Positions 10,170 through 22,700 of a stretch of DNA of 64,000 nucleotides are shown here, in pieces (position 1 is the first letter of the stretch; each line of letters starts with the position of its first letter). The notes under the pieces are model-generated. The model was not told the origin of the DNA and did not search any database. It worked only from the letters and a program-made list of their open reading frames with translations. A program made the position numbers and the translations under genes. This DNA comes from Closterium sp. NIES-65 (lineage: Eukaryota; Streptophyta; Zygnematophyceae; Desmidiales; Closteriaceae), in assembly GCA_948144175.1 (NCBI GenBank), contig CANXME010002275.1, forward strand, positions 4,277,001 to 4,341,000, given 5' to 3'.

Positions 10170-13100
10170 ATGAAGGCATTCAAAAAGCCAGCGTTCTTAC
10201 AGCGATCATTGTCAAAAGGAAGCTATCTCGATGGGAAGAAGATTAAGAAGCTACTCAACGACGAGACGGCATTTAGCGCATTTTTGAACAAGTACTTCGA
10301 TCTCCTGGATGACGACAAGAGCGGGAAGCTCTCCCGCGCGGAGCTTAAACCCGCATTAGTGCGATTCGGGACGCTCCTAGGACTACCGCCTGCGGGAACG
10401 ACGGCGGAAGGAGACGAGTTAGTGGATCGATTGTTCACGACGCTAATGGCGGACAACTTAACGGAGGAGGTCGACCGAGAGTCGTTCATCACGATTTCCA
10501 AAGAGTTCTTAAAATCCGTCTCTCAGGAGCTCGAAAGTAAGCACCACCGGTCTCTCCTTCCCACTTCTTCCCACCGTGACATTCATCGACATTTTCATAT
10601 TTTTTTCTGATAATCGCATCAAAACGAGACAGCGCCAATGTGACGCATATCGAATGCGAGGTAAATCAAATGTGCATCGAGCGTTTATTGACTTCTGCAC
10701 CAAGACCAAATTAAACGTTCTCGTATGCCCCAGGAAACGACGAGCATACGGCGACGTGACGTATGTTGACGTGGCGCGTGCCCGTGCAGTGGCGTACGGT
10801 GGCTGTTCCTATTGTGATTCGTGCATCAGGAACAACATTTCACCATCTCACTCTCACACTCCTCACAGCAATCGACCCGATATGCATTTTCTTCGTGCAA
10901 AATTCGCTGATCAGGATTTACGGAAGGTGAGTGGAGACTCGTTCCAGGGATCGCCCCCCAAAGATCCACCCCCCTCCCCCTTTGCCTTAGTAGTACCCGA
11001 GGGCCTCGCTTCAGAAAGCAAGAAGCAGTTCAAGTGCCTGAGAGGCGTTCACGAAGCATGGATCTGGTCGGAAGGAGACGGCAAGCGACATCTTGAAAAG
11101 AACCACAAGGAATTCACTTCGTGCTCCGTGCTCCTTTCTCCTTGCTCCTTGCTCCCTGTTCCCTCCTCCCCACCCCCATGTTCGCCCGTCCCCTCCTCGT
11201 CTCCTCTCTGCCAGCCAAGCCGGTGGTGGTGGAGGTGTACGAGGGGGGTTGCTGAGGGAACTAGCAGACAGCGGGAGAGGCGAGCAGCTGACATTCTCAC
11301 TTCCCTCCCCATTCTCTCACTTCTCACTAGCAGGAAGGGACACCCCTTCCTTGATGAGCCAAGCCGGTGGTGGTGGAAGTGTGCGACGGCGGGTGCTGAA
11401 ACACCTGGGAGACAACTCGGTGAGGTGATCTGTGCAAGGATTTCACTTCCCCCCCATCCCCCCGCTTCCCTGCTTCATCAGCGAAGCCCGTGGTGGTGGA
11501 GGTGCACAACTGGGGGGTGATGCGGGAGCTAGCGGACAACCCTCAGCGCCAGGCGATCAGGTGAAGGACTTTATTTCCCTCCCCATGCTCCCCTCCCCCT
11601 CCTTGATCAGCCAAACCCGTGGTGGTGGAGGTGTACGATGGCGGGGTGCTGCGGGAACTGGCTGACAACCCGCAGCAGTTCAAGGAGATCGCGTGTGACA
11701 TCTTCAAGGAGTTTGACGAGGACGGCAGCGGCACACTCTCTCGCCTCGAGCTCAAGCCCGCCTTCGTCTCCCTCGGCCTCGTGCCGCCCTCAGGTGAGAC
11801 AAAGAAGGCTTTTCTCGTTACTTTGTGAGCGATCTTTCTGGCTTTCTCAACAGCCACTCGAGCAACGGATTCCAAATCCTCCCCTCTCGCCACCACTTTC
11901 CATTTTCATTCTCCCCCCTTCACATCACAGCCCACTTGGAAGTGGACGCGCTGCTGTCAAGAGTGATAGGCAAGTACGGAGGCAGCGACCTGCAGGTGGA
12001 CGAGGGGGAGTTTGAGCTGATGCTGAGGGACATGGTGAAGGAGCTCTCAGAGGAGCTTGCGTGCCGCCCCATCATCCTCTCCGCCGAGAAGAAACCCGTC
12101 TTCACCGGCTCCTTCGTGCGCCAGGTGGGTCAATGGAGAGGCTCCTGCTTACCAGCGTGGCTAGTGTGTGATTTGGGGCGCCAACTACCTTGCAGTACGG
12201 CAAACGTGCTGTTAGCGCCCCATCATTCTGTCAGCCGAGAAGAAACCCGTCTTCACCGGCTCCTTCGTGTGCCAGGTGGGTCGATCGAGGGGTGGGTGGG
12301 CGGGTGGGTGGGGACCAAAGAGACTGACCCAACCATAGAAAAAAAGAACCAAGAACCCAACAAAGACATCTTCTGTCGACTTGAAGAACCACCTGAGGAT
12401 GAGGGCCAAGGAGACCGACAGAGGGGCTGACCCAGCCATTGAAACAAGACAAACTAAAGGCAGACGATTACAATCCGCTCCGCTTGCTCCATGTCCCCCG
12501 TCCTCCCCTCCCATCCTCTCCCCTTCTGATCCCATCCTCCCCCGCAGCTCACGGGCGATCGCCAGCGCTTTGACGCCGTGGCGAGCCAGCTGTTCATGGA
12601 GTGGGACATCCTAAAACGAGGACGGCTCTCTCGCACCGAGATCACCCTGGGGTTCAAGAAATACGCGTCTTCATTCGAGGTTCAGCTGCTGACGCCAGGG
12701 GAGGCGGAGGAGCTGTGTGCGCGGGTGTTTAGCAAGGCGGACGAGGACCAGAGTGGGTTTGTGGAGTTTGACGAGTTTGACGGCGTGCTCAAGGAGCTGC
12801 TCAATGGCATGGCCAAGAAACTCGACCGCAACCCTGTGGTTACCACGTCAGGTGAGAGAGAAGGAGCTAGGGGTGCCTGGGTAACAGCGTGGCTATGTGT
12901 TTGGTGGTGAGATGGAAAGTGGCGTGTGTGTGGGCTGTCTGGGAAGTGGGCTCGGACGCTCAGGTGAGAAGAGCTAAGTAGCAAAAGCTGGAGCAGCAGC
13001 AGCATCAGCAGCAAAAGCACACTCCACATTTCCCGTTTTTCTTTAAGAAGTAGTCTCTCATCATCTCTTTCAATCGCTCTCCACCCTTTCTCTCCCCACT

Positions 13101-14498
13101 CACACCCCTCCATCCCATCTCCAGTCTCCTATTCTTCCCAGCAGCACTTTCTACATCCGGCTTTTTCCTCTCTTCTTCCCCCCTGCTTATTCGCCCCCTC
13201 TCTCTTGCACTCATCCTTGTCATCCTGCCATCCCTCTCATCCCGCCGTCCCACTCGTCCTACCATCCCACTACCAGACTCCTTCAAATCCAGCAGTGGTC
13301 TCTTCGGCTGGTTCTCAGGCAGCAGCACCAGCAGCAGCGCCTCTTCTAGTGGTCAGTGCTCGTCCTAGGCCTCGTTCTCGGTATCCCGTCTCTCGTTCTA
13401 AGTCCTCGAACAGTCAGTGCTGGCTCTCGTTTACAATTCGTGTATGTCCACCTTTTCTCCTCGCCTCTCAAGCACCCCCATTCGCCCTTGCCCCTCACAC
13501 GTTGCATCTCCTACACAGCCTCCCCTCTAACACGTAGCCCTTTTGCAATTCCCGTAGCACATCCTCGTTCACCATTTTCCCGTTACTCCACGTTCCCTAT
13601 CACCCTTCCCTCTCACATGTCCTCCTGTGCAGTGCAGCCAAGGAACCCAAGCCACAGGGCAATCAAAGTGGTGCCAACGCAGCATCTCCTCTCACATATC
13701 CACTTACACGTCCCCCTTTGCCCTCTCCTCTCACACGTTCCTCTTGTCCGTGCCTCCCACACACCAACCCGTGCAGCCAAGGAGCCCGAGCCAGTGGTGC
13801 CAAAGCAGCGATCAGTGGCCGATATCAAAGCAGCACACAACTACAAATCGAAGCTCGTGAGTGCTAGGCACTTTCCACACAGATTTGGCTTCACCGTGAT
13901 ATCCATTTTGACAGTGCTATCTCGCACCTTGTAACATTTCTGTGTTTCCCTTGGGGGTCTTCTTCCAGGGCAATGCCATCTTAATTTGTTGCTCCACGTT
14001 TTGCTCATGTCTCTGGCCTACTCCTCATCGCTCTCACCTGCTCCTCATGTCTCTCTCACCTTCCTCAGATGTCTCACATGTTCTTCATGTGTCCCACGTG
14101 TGTCTCATGCAGCCATCTGCTGGCTCAGCAGGGGCTGCAGCAGCTGATGCAAGGAACAAGCTGGTGGAACGAGGAGAGAAGATCAGTGTACGTTGTTTCA
14201 TGCCATCCATCCTATCTCATGCTATCCACAACATGTAGGGCGCTCTACTTTTGTTTGCCTGCAGTTATTCCCTAGCTCTCTCTTCCAATTCCCTCCACCG
14301 CTTCTGTTTTTCTACATTCCCTTCACTTTCCAGCTCTCACTCACGTCTCTCATCCCACGTCAAATTCGCTCATGTCTTGCTCCAATGCTTGCATGGCAGA
14401 AACTGAACGACATGGCGGATGAGCTGGAGGCAGATACAGCTGAGTTCAGTGACTTGGCAGCACAGCTCAAAAAGAAGATGGAGAAGAGGTGGTGGTGA
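10170..14498 (+). CDS. EF-hand calcium-binding protein with a tomosyn/synaptobrevin-like SNARE tail
   Basis: Seven exons, 10170-10536, 11611-11793, 11931-12124, 12548-12851, 13777-13856, 14113-14187 and 14400-14498 (TGA), have consensus splice sites and matching phases and total 1302 nt (433 aa). Three canonical EF loops are visible: DDDKSGKLSRAE (exon 1), DEDGSGTLSRLE (exon 2) and DEDQSGFVEFDE (exon 4). A fourth (DILKRGRLSRTE) lacks calcium ligands. Exons 5-7 encode KQRSVADIKAAHNYK, an Ala-rich linker, then a heptad helix from KLVERGEKISKLNDMADELE to KRWW and a stop. This resembles the R-SNARE tail of tomosyn-type proteins and the synaptobrevin SNARE motif. Met occupies the zero-layer position where R-SNAREs have Arg, and no membrane anchor follows. 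EF-hand proteins of this layout act as calcium sensors in plants; a calcium-regulated role in vesicle fusion is inference. Two adjacent genes remain possible until a transcript is seen. Confidence 0.7.
11205..11545 (+). pseudogene. Three ghost copies of EF-hand gene exon 2 start
   Basis: Acceptor plus exon start (CAG or GAG, then CCAAGCCGGTGGTGGTGGA) appears at about 11217, 11360 and 11478 before the real exon at 11611. Each copy preserves the AG acceptor and 50-75 bp of coding-like DNA, then departs: the first two by small indels that break the frame, the third ending at AGGCGATCAG-GTGAAG, which looks like a usable donor. The third could be a short phase-compatible alternative exon but has no EF-hand. 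Confidence 0.75.
12212..12274 (+). pseudogene. Ghost copy of the 3' end of EF-hand gene exon 3
   Basis: It repeats the last about 60 bp of exon 3 (GCGCCCCATCATTCTGTC..CTTCGTGTGCCAG) together with its GTGGGTCGAT donor, 150 bp downstream in intron 3. There is no acceptor of its own. Confidence 0.75.
13627..13685 (+). pseudogene. Ghost copy of SNARE-linker exon 5
   Basis: GTGCAGCCAAGGAACCCAAGCC, then GTGGTGCCAACGCAGC, duplicates the start of exon 5 (GTGCAGCCAAGGAGCCCGAGCC..). An inserted ACAGGGCAATCAAA breaks the frame. It lies 150 bp upstream of the real exon. Confidence 0.65.
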
Positions 14499-14881
14499 CT
14501 TGCTGTTTTTGAAGATATGCCTTATGTTTTCACGGTTGCGTTGCTCCTGGTTCGAAGAGGTGGAAAATGTTGCTTTGTATAGATGCCCTAAATTAGGGGG
14601 TCATTCATTATGGAACGTGACACTTCCTGGATGTTGCAGCAACTCATTTATGGTGAACTGGGCAGCCTGATTTTTCACGTGTCCCATCACTAGAACGTTT
14701 GAGAGAAGGCTACAATGTTGGGGAAATACCAGTAGGTTGTTCCAAATTCCCAAGTCATTCTTCACAATACCAATCTGTTATGAATGAACTTGCAGAGTGC
14801 GCAGAATATCGAATAACGAGAATGAACTGATTACCGAATTACTGAATGATGATACCGGTACAATGGAAGTGACGAAGCCTA
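14499..14881 (+). other. 3' flank of the EF-hand/SNARE gene
   Basis: About 380 bp after the stop codon, moderately AT-rich, presumably 3' UTR and terminator. No clear AATAAA was picked out; GAATAACG and TGAATGATG are nearby but unremarkable. No repeat or open frame. Confidence 0.4.
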
Positions 14882-15413
14882 CCGTATTACCCCGGATATA
14901 AGCGCACCTGCGCTTATAATAAAACAGTGTTTTTTTGGGGGGTGCGCTTATAATTGAGTAAAATTTATAAGCGCATGCGCTTATAATATAACAAATACAA
15001 ATATATATTTCAATGCCCCAAATTCTACATCTCATCCTTCAGATTTCAATCGAATCGAAATTGTAGAAAGTCACATGTCAAAATCGCGCGCGGGCGATTC
15101 TTTGCGAGCGCCCAGAGGCAAAATACAGTGTAACACCTCACTTTGAGGGCGTGCCAGCTCGTGCTGACTGGACGCGCAGGATGTGAGAGGTCTTCGAAAG
15201 TCAATGTAAGCGAAAATGGGTTGTGGCCTCGCTGCAAAACTGAGATTCGTTACCGTTTTAATGAAAAAATAAAAAAAATTGCACATGCGCTTATAATATA
15301 TCAGGGTTTTATAAGGGGTGCGCTTATAATTGAGGATCGGCCATAAGCGCATTGCTCCAGATACAAGCGCATGCGCTTTTAATAGGCCTGCGCTTATATC
15401 CGGGGCCATACGG
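14882..15413. mobile_element. pogo-type MITE with GCGCTTATAA repeats
   Basis: The inverted ends begin CCGTATTACCCCGGATATA on the left and CCGTATGGCCCCGGATATA on the complementary right, flanked by TA on both sides (14880-14881 and 15414-15415). Subterminal copies of GCGCTTATAA occur in both orientations (at least six), so long hairpins are possible. The terminal sequence shares CCGT and CCCGGATATAAG with the transposase-bearing element at 27681-37071, which could mobilise it. No protein is encoded. Confidence 0.8.
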
Positions 15414-15415
15414 TA

Positions 15416-16102
15416 AATAGGGGAAGTCCTAGCAAGGCGGGGAGGTTGGGCGAGGATGGCTCGGTGATGGATGCGATTGGTGCGGAGGCGACTCGGGGGT
15501 GGTTCGGTGCGACGAAATAGGAAGGACAGGTTCGTCGTGTGACCCTCGGGATGGCCTCGCTAACGAGTGCCTCAGTAAGGATTCTGGAAATCCTTACACA
15601 ATCAATGTGCTCACTATGAAATCGTACAATGCAGTCGTTTCGTCGCTCTCACAGTGTCAGGAGGACAGGAGCATGACGTGGTGCCAGGATGGCGGAGTCC
15701 CACCGAAATCTCGAGAACAGCGGGTTACAAACAACTTACAACGGTTCGACTCCCCCTCCCTACACGCACATTCGACCCAGGTGAAGCAAAGTACGCAGCC
15801 CTGCTCCGTTGATTGCTTGCTCGCGTTCCTGCTCTCTGGCCTTCCGTCACACAAACGGGATTTAGTGGGTTACACTATGCTCTCTGCTCTCTGCTCTTGC
15901 TCTGTACATGCTGGATTGATTCAGACAACATTGGTCCTAACAGTAAGAAGCTGCATTGTCCAGAAAAGCAGGCCTGAAATCTCCCGTTGTGTTCTTATCT
16001 TGATTCCTTGTCTTATAGATTCCTCTCCTAAGGTGGTCTCACAAGAGTAGGGAGTTGTTTCCGAGATTCGAAATCCGAGCCCTCGCAGGTCAACTATAGG
16101 AC
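15416..16102 (+). other. Upstream region of the F-box/LRR frame
   Basis: About 690 bp of single-copy DNA without recognisable repeats. It should contain the promoter of the F-box/LRR gene if that is transcribed. No clear TATA box or start-site motif was identified. Confidence 0.35.
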
Positions 16103-18535
16103 ATGTCTTCCACAAGCATCCATTGTCTTCCTGACGATGCTCTTGTCAGGATCTTCTGGTATTCTGATGCTTTCCGGCCGACGACTTCATTGTCTCTCTC
16201 CGAGTACGCTTATCCATGGAACGGACCAGATCCAGGCCCTGATCCACATTTTACGACGCCTCCAGCATCTGCCAATGTCGCTCACGCTCTCCTCATCGCC
16301 TCCGTTTGCCGTCGCTGGCGGGAGCTCGCACACGAATCCGTCACCACGCTTCACATTTTACAAGATCGGCTGGTTTCTCGCCAGGATCTGAAACGCGTTT
16401 TGGTGACCTTTCCGCATCTCACTCACCTGCACTTGAGTTAAGGAAGCATGGAAATGATCGACAACGATTTTCTAGCCTTTCTCGCCTCTTCCTTTCCGAA
16501 GCTAACTGTTCTTTATGTCGGCACAGGCATTGCTTTCGACGAAGTCCTCAAGTATGACGAGGAACCGACGACTTCCATTGAAGATTCGGACCACCCCGTC
16601 ACTGCACCTCGCCTGGATAGTCTCTTCCGCCATTGTCGCCGCTTGGAGCAGCTGACACTGCAGTGTCTTCATCGGACAACGAATCTTCCTTCTTCCTTCT
16701 TCCAGTTGACGCGCCTGCACACGCTCTCACTGGGGGGAATACTGCCTCTGGAGGATCCCAACTTCGCCAATCTATCTTCTCTCACGAAGCTTTCGATTCA
16801 AAAGTTGGACATGCGACTGCATCAGATGTCGCCATTAATCAGCCTTCCAAATCTGACCAGTCTGTTCTTTCCAGGAGAGACATCGTTCCACGATTTTGAA
16901 GGGAATTTCTCATTTGGCCAATTGTCGACGCTTCGTTCGCTGGGATTCGTGCACGGGTCGACGGATTTCCCTTCAATGTTTCCGTCGGAATTACCGTTCT
17001 TCTGCCTTCAACGTCTGCTGCTAACCCATGTCTCGGACATCTTACCTGAAGATCTTGGCGAACGATTTCCGACGCTTCTCGAACTCTGCCTTTCCGAAAG
17101 CCGAGATTTGACTGAGCTGCCAGATTCCCTCACAAGCATCAGCACCTTGGAGATTCTCACAATTTCCTACTGCGGTATATCCAGCCTACCTGAAAATCTT
17201 GGAAATCTTTCAAGGCTGAAGTCCATAGTGTTGAGAAGCTAGACGCTGAGGAAACTTCCGGATTCTATTGGGTTACTCACCGGGCTTCGGAAGCTGGTCA
17301 TGGACTGTGGGGGCATTGACATCCTCCCTGCAGCAATTTCCAGCTTAACTGCTCTTCACTCGTTGAGCATCAGGGAAGCAATGATGACTTCAATCCCAGA
17401 GGAGATAGGCAAGTTGAGCAGCCTCCGCATTTTGGTGCTGAGCAGATGTGCCTCCCTGCAACTGCTGGCGTCGTCATTCAGTCGTCTCTCTTCTCTTACA
17501 CGGATTGATATCTCAGACTGTCCCATCTTTCACCTTCCAGAGGGTACAGGCCAGCTGAGTGACCTGCGAGAGTTGACATTGAGCTGGTGCAAGGAGTTGA
17601 CAGAACTGCTAGAATCCATCACTCAGCTGAGCCGCCTACAGACTCTCAAGGCTAAAAAATGTTACAAACTCGCTTCTGCACCGCGAGCCATGGGATACCT
17701 TTCATGCCTGCGGGAGCTGGATCTGACGGGTTGTGATCTCTCAAAGGAACCTTTGGAAACTTTGCCACGGTCGCTGGAAACCTTGAGATTGGGAAATGAC
17801 ACCAGCAGCGTCATTCTGCCTGACATGTCAACGACCCCAAATCTGAGGATTTTGAGGTTAACTCAGGTTACTGTCATGGACGCACTAGCCAGCAGCCGTT
17901 GCCTCTCTCGGATTGAGCACCTGGAGATGCGCCTCAGCTCTGAACAAACCGAGTTTCCACTCTTTCTCCGGTTCCTTTCATCCCTCCGCGTTCTTCACAT
18001 CTCACGTGCCAAGTCCTTGGAGCACCTGCCTCATGATATCGGCTTTTCTCTGCCTCAGCTGCGGCAGCTGCATGTGGAAGGGGCAGAATCGCTGCTGGAG
18101 ATTCCAGAGAGTGTATCATGCCTTGCGCAACTCAGATCTCTTCATCTTGAAACTCCTAGTCCGACCCATCTTCCGGAAAACCTTTCTCTCTTATCACGAC
18201 TGGGTGATCTCAGCCTTAACAATTGCTCCTCCCTGACAAGTCTGCCTTCTTCTATCACCGACCTCGCTTACTTGCACAGATTGGATGTTAGCAATACATC
18301 GCTTCACTTCCTCCCTCCCAGCCTCCACCATTTGACGAGGCTTAGGGAGCTGGATCTGAGTGGCTGTGAGCAGCTTCAGTCCCTGCCATCACAAGAGCTG
18401 CGGTACATGACGCTGCTGCGAGAGCTGAATGTCCACGGCTGCACGACGCTTGGGCCAGAACTAGTTCCGGGCGATCTTGACGTGAAGCATGGCCTCATGT
18501 CGCACCAGGACTACCATCCCGATACATGGTGGTAG
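16103..18535 (+). pseudogene. F-box/LRR protein, intronless, two in-frame stops
   Basis: One frame of 811 codons is interrupted only by TAA at 16439-16441 and TAG at 17240-17242. Residues 1-90 contain an F-box-like segment (LPDDALVRIFWYSDA, later ASVCRRWRELAHES). The rest is leucine-rich repeats of about 23 residues, with typical lines such as LPSSITDLAYLHRLDVS and LTRLRELDLSGCEQLQSLP. F-box/LRR proteins usually select substrates for SCF ubiquitin ligases. There is no frameshift in 2.4 kb, so the lesions are few and probably recent; sequencing error or stop readthrough would also fit. Lack of introns contrasts with every other gene here and suggests a retrocopy or an intronless family. A copia element sits 143 bp past the stop. 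Confidence 0.75.
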
Positions 18536-18677
18536 GCTCCATCAGGTTGTTTGAGGGTGCAGCTTTGTAGATAGCTGTTATATTTAGCCATAAGCGTAGG
18601 CCATGCAGCAGTTGTGCATAAGTGTCCTTTGTGTAGGTCATGGACGTGCAGTGAATTTGGAATATGTACTCAATAAC

Positions 18678-18808
18678 TGTCAGAACATTATAGCTTACTT
18701 ATTTGTGTAGGCTATAGTGGGGTATCCCATAGGGGGTACAACCCAATTAGGGTTTCCTATTTGTACTCACTTCGTTCATAGTCATTCATCCTCGTTCGCT
18801 TCTTCTCA
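18678..18808 (+). repeat. 5' LTR of copia A
   Basis: 131 bp, TG..CA ends, primer-binding site adjacent. Confidence 0.93.
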
Positions 18809-18879
18809 TGGAATCAGAGCAGGTTCCCCTGTGGGAACCGTGCTTAGGGCCCACCACTTAAAAGTTTTTTTTTCTGCCC

Positions 18880-19610
18880 TAGCGCCTTGCGCCCTAGCGC
18901 CTACCCTATCGCCCGCCCTAGCGCCCTAGCGCCCGCCCTAGCGGCCGCCTTAGCGCCCGCCCTAGCGCCTGCCCTAGCGCTCTAGCGCCCGGCGCCCGCC
19001 CTAGCGCCCGTTCGCCGCCCGCGGCCTGTCCGTGCGCTGCCGCCCGTGCGCCGCCGCCCGTGAGCGCCGCCCGTGAGCACCGCCCGTGAGCGCCGCCCGT
19101 CAGCGCAGCCGCCCGTCAACCGCCGCTGGTGCGCCGCCGCCCGTGACGCCGCCGCCCGTGAGCCGCCGCCCGTGAGCCGCCGCCCGTGAGCCGCCGCCCG
19201 TGAGCCGCTCGCCCGTGAGCCGCCCGCCCGTGAGCCGCCCGCCCGTGAACCGCCCACGACGCCGACGCCGCCGACGCCGCCCGTGCACCGCCGACGCCGT
19301 CGACGTCACCCGTGAGCCGCCGATGCCGCCGACGCCGCCCGTGAGCCGCTGACGCCGCCGTCGCCGCCGACGCCGCCCATGAGCAGCCGACGCCGCCCTC
19401 GAGCCGCCCGTAAGCCGCCCGTGCGCCGCCCGCGAGCCGCCCCAGCCGCCCGTGAGCCACCCGCGAGCCGCCCTAGCCGCCCGTGCTGTCGCCCGCAAGA
19501 CGCCCGCGCCGCCCGAGCCGCCCGCGCCGCCCGAGCCGCCCGAGCCGCCCGAGCCGCCCGAGCCGCCCGAGTCGCCCGAGCCGCCCGAGCCGCCCGAGCA
19601 GCCTGAGGCG
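18880..19610 (+). repeat. GC-rich minisatellite leader of copia A
   Basis: Successive arrays of CGCCCTAGCGC, GCCGCCCGTGAGC and GCCGCCCGAGCC. Copias B and D have leaders of the same GC character but different repeat units, although their coding regions are closely similar. Confidence 0.8.
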
Positions 19611-19733
19611 TCGGCCTCCTGTTCCTGTGGGGGCTGCTGCTGCTCCTGGGCCGCCGTAGCTGCTGTGCTGCTGTGTGGCTGTACTCCTAAGCTACCCGAC
19701 TCTTCCCGCCCGGTGAGACTGTCAGCTGCTATA

Positions 19734-22700
19734 ATGGCCACCCCCAGTGTCCTGTCTTTTGACGCTGAGGGTCGCGCCGTTGACTTTGCAGTCTGGGTCG
19801 AGGACCTGCAGCTGTACTTACTGTGCGATGCGATCGATGAGGTTTCTCTCTTTGACTTTGTCTCTGGCGCTGTCCCTGCCCCTCCTGCTGATGCTGACCC
19901 CTCTGTTCGCTCCAAGTGGGCCACGCGCGATGCTGCTGCACGTCTTGCTGTGCGTCGCCACCTCCCTTCCTCCGAGCGTGCACACTTTAGTCAGTGCAAG
20001 ACCGCTCAGGCCTTGTACGACGCTGTAGTTGCGCGCTACTCCTCCCCTTCCTCCGCTACGCTGAGCCGCCTCATGCTACCGTTCCTCTTCCCTGACCTCG
20101 CTGCCTTTCCCACAGTCGCTGACCTCTTTACCCACCTCCGCGCTAGTGACACTTGTGAAAACTTGAGCTAGGCTAAGGAGCCATAGCTAGTTGAGTTCGA
20201 GTGAGTTAAGTTAGAGTCGAGAAAGTGAAAAGAGAAGAAGGGTTTTCACTATAGAGCGAGCAGTACATATAGGCAGAATGAAAGGTGCACCACCAAAACA
20301 GAACATTATATAACTACACTAGTCTACACTACAGGCAGTTACAAAAACAATATATAGAAATATATATTATTCTTGACACGCCCCCATAAGTGCCTGTAGG
20401 GAAGAATATGCAGTCAACGCCCCCATAATGGGGTACACCAAGCAGGAGCAGTGACAACCAATGCAGAAAACAGAGAACAGAAGGGAGAGAGGAGAGAGAG
20501 AGGAGAGGAGGTGATAGGCTCTGGTTGGTCACCCCCTACATCCCCTCAACCTCCCCCTCCCCCTCCCCATCCCCCTCACACTGCTGCAGGAGCAGCAGAG
20601 GGGGGGGGGAGGGGGCAAACGGAGGAGAATGGGGCCGTAGGGCTAGGGGAACAGACATTACCCATCACCCCCACACCCGCCACCCCCAGTCCCTCCCCGG
20701 GCTCCCCCACACTCTCACACCCTCCCCCCCAGCGGCAGCTGCAGCAAAGGGAACAAAAGGAGGAGGAGAAGAGGGGGGAGAGGGAGGGGGGGGGGGCCGA
20801 CGCACGGCCTCCCCGGGCGCCAAAGCAGGCGGCAGAGGGGGCGACGCCTGCCCCCCCCTTCCAGGTCGCCCCTCCCGTCACCTGTCGAGGCGACCTGAGG
20901 GGGCCGCGTGCGGCCCCCGAAGGAGCCGCGACGGGTGACGGGAAAAGGGGGGGGGGGCGGTGCACGTGCCCCCGGTGTGCCGCGGCTGGCGACAGGGCAT
21001 GGCCGGGGCGGGGTCAGGGCCGCAAGAGGGCGGGGCCGCAGGTGGCATCGGTGCCTAGGGTGGGTACCGCACGGGCGGCGACGGGCCGGGACGGGCGGCA
21101 CGTGACGCCGCGAAGGGCGGTGACGGGCTGGTACGGGCGGCGACGGGCCGGGACGGGCGGCGACGGGGCCGCAGGAGTAGGGCGGCGAGGCCGCAGTGTA
21201 GGGCGGCGGGGCCGCGACAGCAGAGAGGCGGCGAGGCCGCGACAGTAGGGCGGCGGGGCCGCTTAAGAAGGTGCGGGGCCGCGAGCGGGTGGCGGGGCCG
21301 CGAATGAAAGGGCACACCACGGGGCGTGCAGTACACTCAGTAGCAGCGGAAGCAAAAGGCCAGGATCGTAACTCTCTCTGATAGCATGTGAAAACTTGAG
21401 CTAGGCTAAGGAGCCATAGCTAGTTGAGTTCGAGTGAGTTAAGTTAGAGTCGAGAAAGTGAAAAGAGAAGAAGGGTTTTCACTATAGAGCGAGCAGTACA
21501 TATAGGCAGAATGAAAGGTGCACCACCAAAACAGAACATTATATAACTACACTAGTCTACACCACAGGCAGTTACAAAAACAATATATAGAAATATATAT
21601 TATTCTTGACAACACTCGCTACCGCGCTGCGCTTCCTGCTGAGTTCCGCGCCGCAAACCCTCCTCCCATGTACATCACTCTCTACTTTCTAGTCACCCGT
21701 CTCCCTGAGTCCCTTCGTGCCGTTAGGGACCAGTTTCTCTCTGTCTGTCCCACCACCCTCACTGTCGACCTCCTTGAGAAGTCCCTGCTATCGGCTGAGA
21801 AGAGTATCGTCGCTGTAGGGGCCTCTCGTGGTGACCCTCGCACCCCCATCTTTGAGGGGTGTTCTCCTTCCCCCCTACTTCCCTCTGTCGCCTCTGCTGC
21901 TGCGGCCGACCTCGTTGGTTTGGAGTCGATCGGTGCGGCGTCTGCCCCCAGCGGTAGGCGCCGCCCTGGCAGGGGCAAAGGGGGCAAGGGAGCAAGTGGA
22001 GCTAGCGGGGGCGGTGGCAGAGGTGGTGGAGGCGGCGGGGGGAGTGGGGGTGGCAGTGGAGGTGGTGGCGGGAGTGGAGGTACTAGTGGCGGCGGTGGAG
22101 GCGGAGGTGGTGGTGGTGGTGGCGGTGGGAGCGGCGGGGGCGAGGGTGGCGGTGGCGGCGGTGGCGGAGGAGGCGGGGGTGGCGGTGGTGGAGGTGGTCG
22201 GAGTGGCTCGTCCCAGCGGAGCACCACTGGAGGTAGTCAGCGCCAGCAGCAGCAGCAGCAGCAGCAGCGCTCTCGCGACGTCCCCACCCCTCAGCAGCTC
22301 CGTGAGTGATACTCCCAGCGTCAGCGTGGTGGGGCGTTCGGTCCCTGCACCTACGTCCTTCGCACCGGCGACCGTGCGGGTGAGCAGTGTGGGGGCACCC
22401 ACACCGCCCGCCGCTGCTTTGCCCGCTTGACCGACGCTTGGCGCCAGCAGTTTCCGGAGGCCTCTGAGATCCCCCGCTGGGGAGAGCTGTCTAGGGCTGG
22501 TGTAGCTATCTTTGATCTTGACTTTGATGCTATTCTTGCTGCCATGTATGCTGTGTCTGCTAGTGATGAGGGTGACTGTTACCGGTGTTTCCCGCCCGAT
22601 CCGGGCATTGAGTCTGCTGCTCTAGGTACTGGTGAGGCTGCTGCCCTAGGTGCTTGCGACGCTGCTGCTCTTGGTGCTAGTGTGTCTGCGTCCTCAGGTA

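Noticed and set aside
13296..13351. An extra coding exon (VVSSAGSQAAAPAAAP) in the EF-hand/SNARE gene
   Set aside because: It has an acceptor in the right phase but ends in a phase that does not fit the next exon; skipping it gives a consistent frame. Kept only as a possible alternative exon.
21682..22402. Polyproline protein antisense to copia A gag
   Set aside because: It is the antisense of the polyglycine tract of gag; the same applies at 47920-48480.
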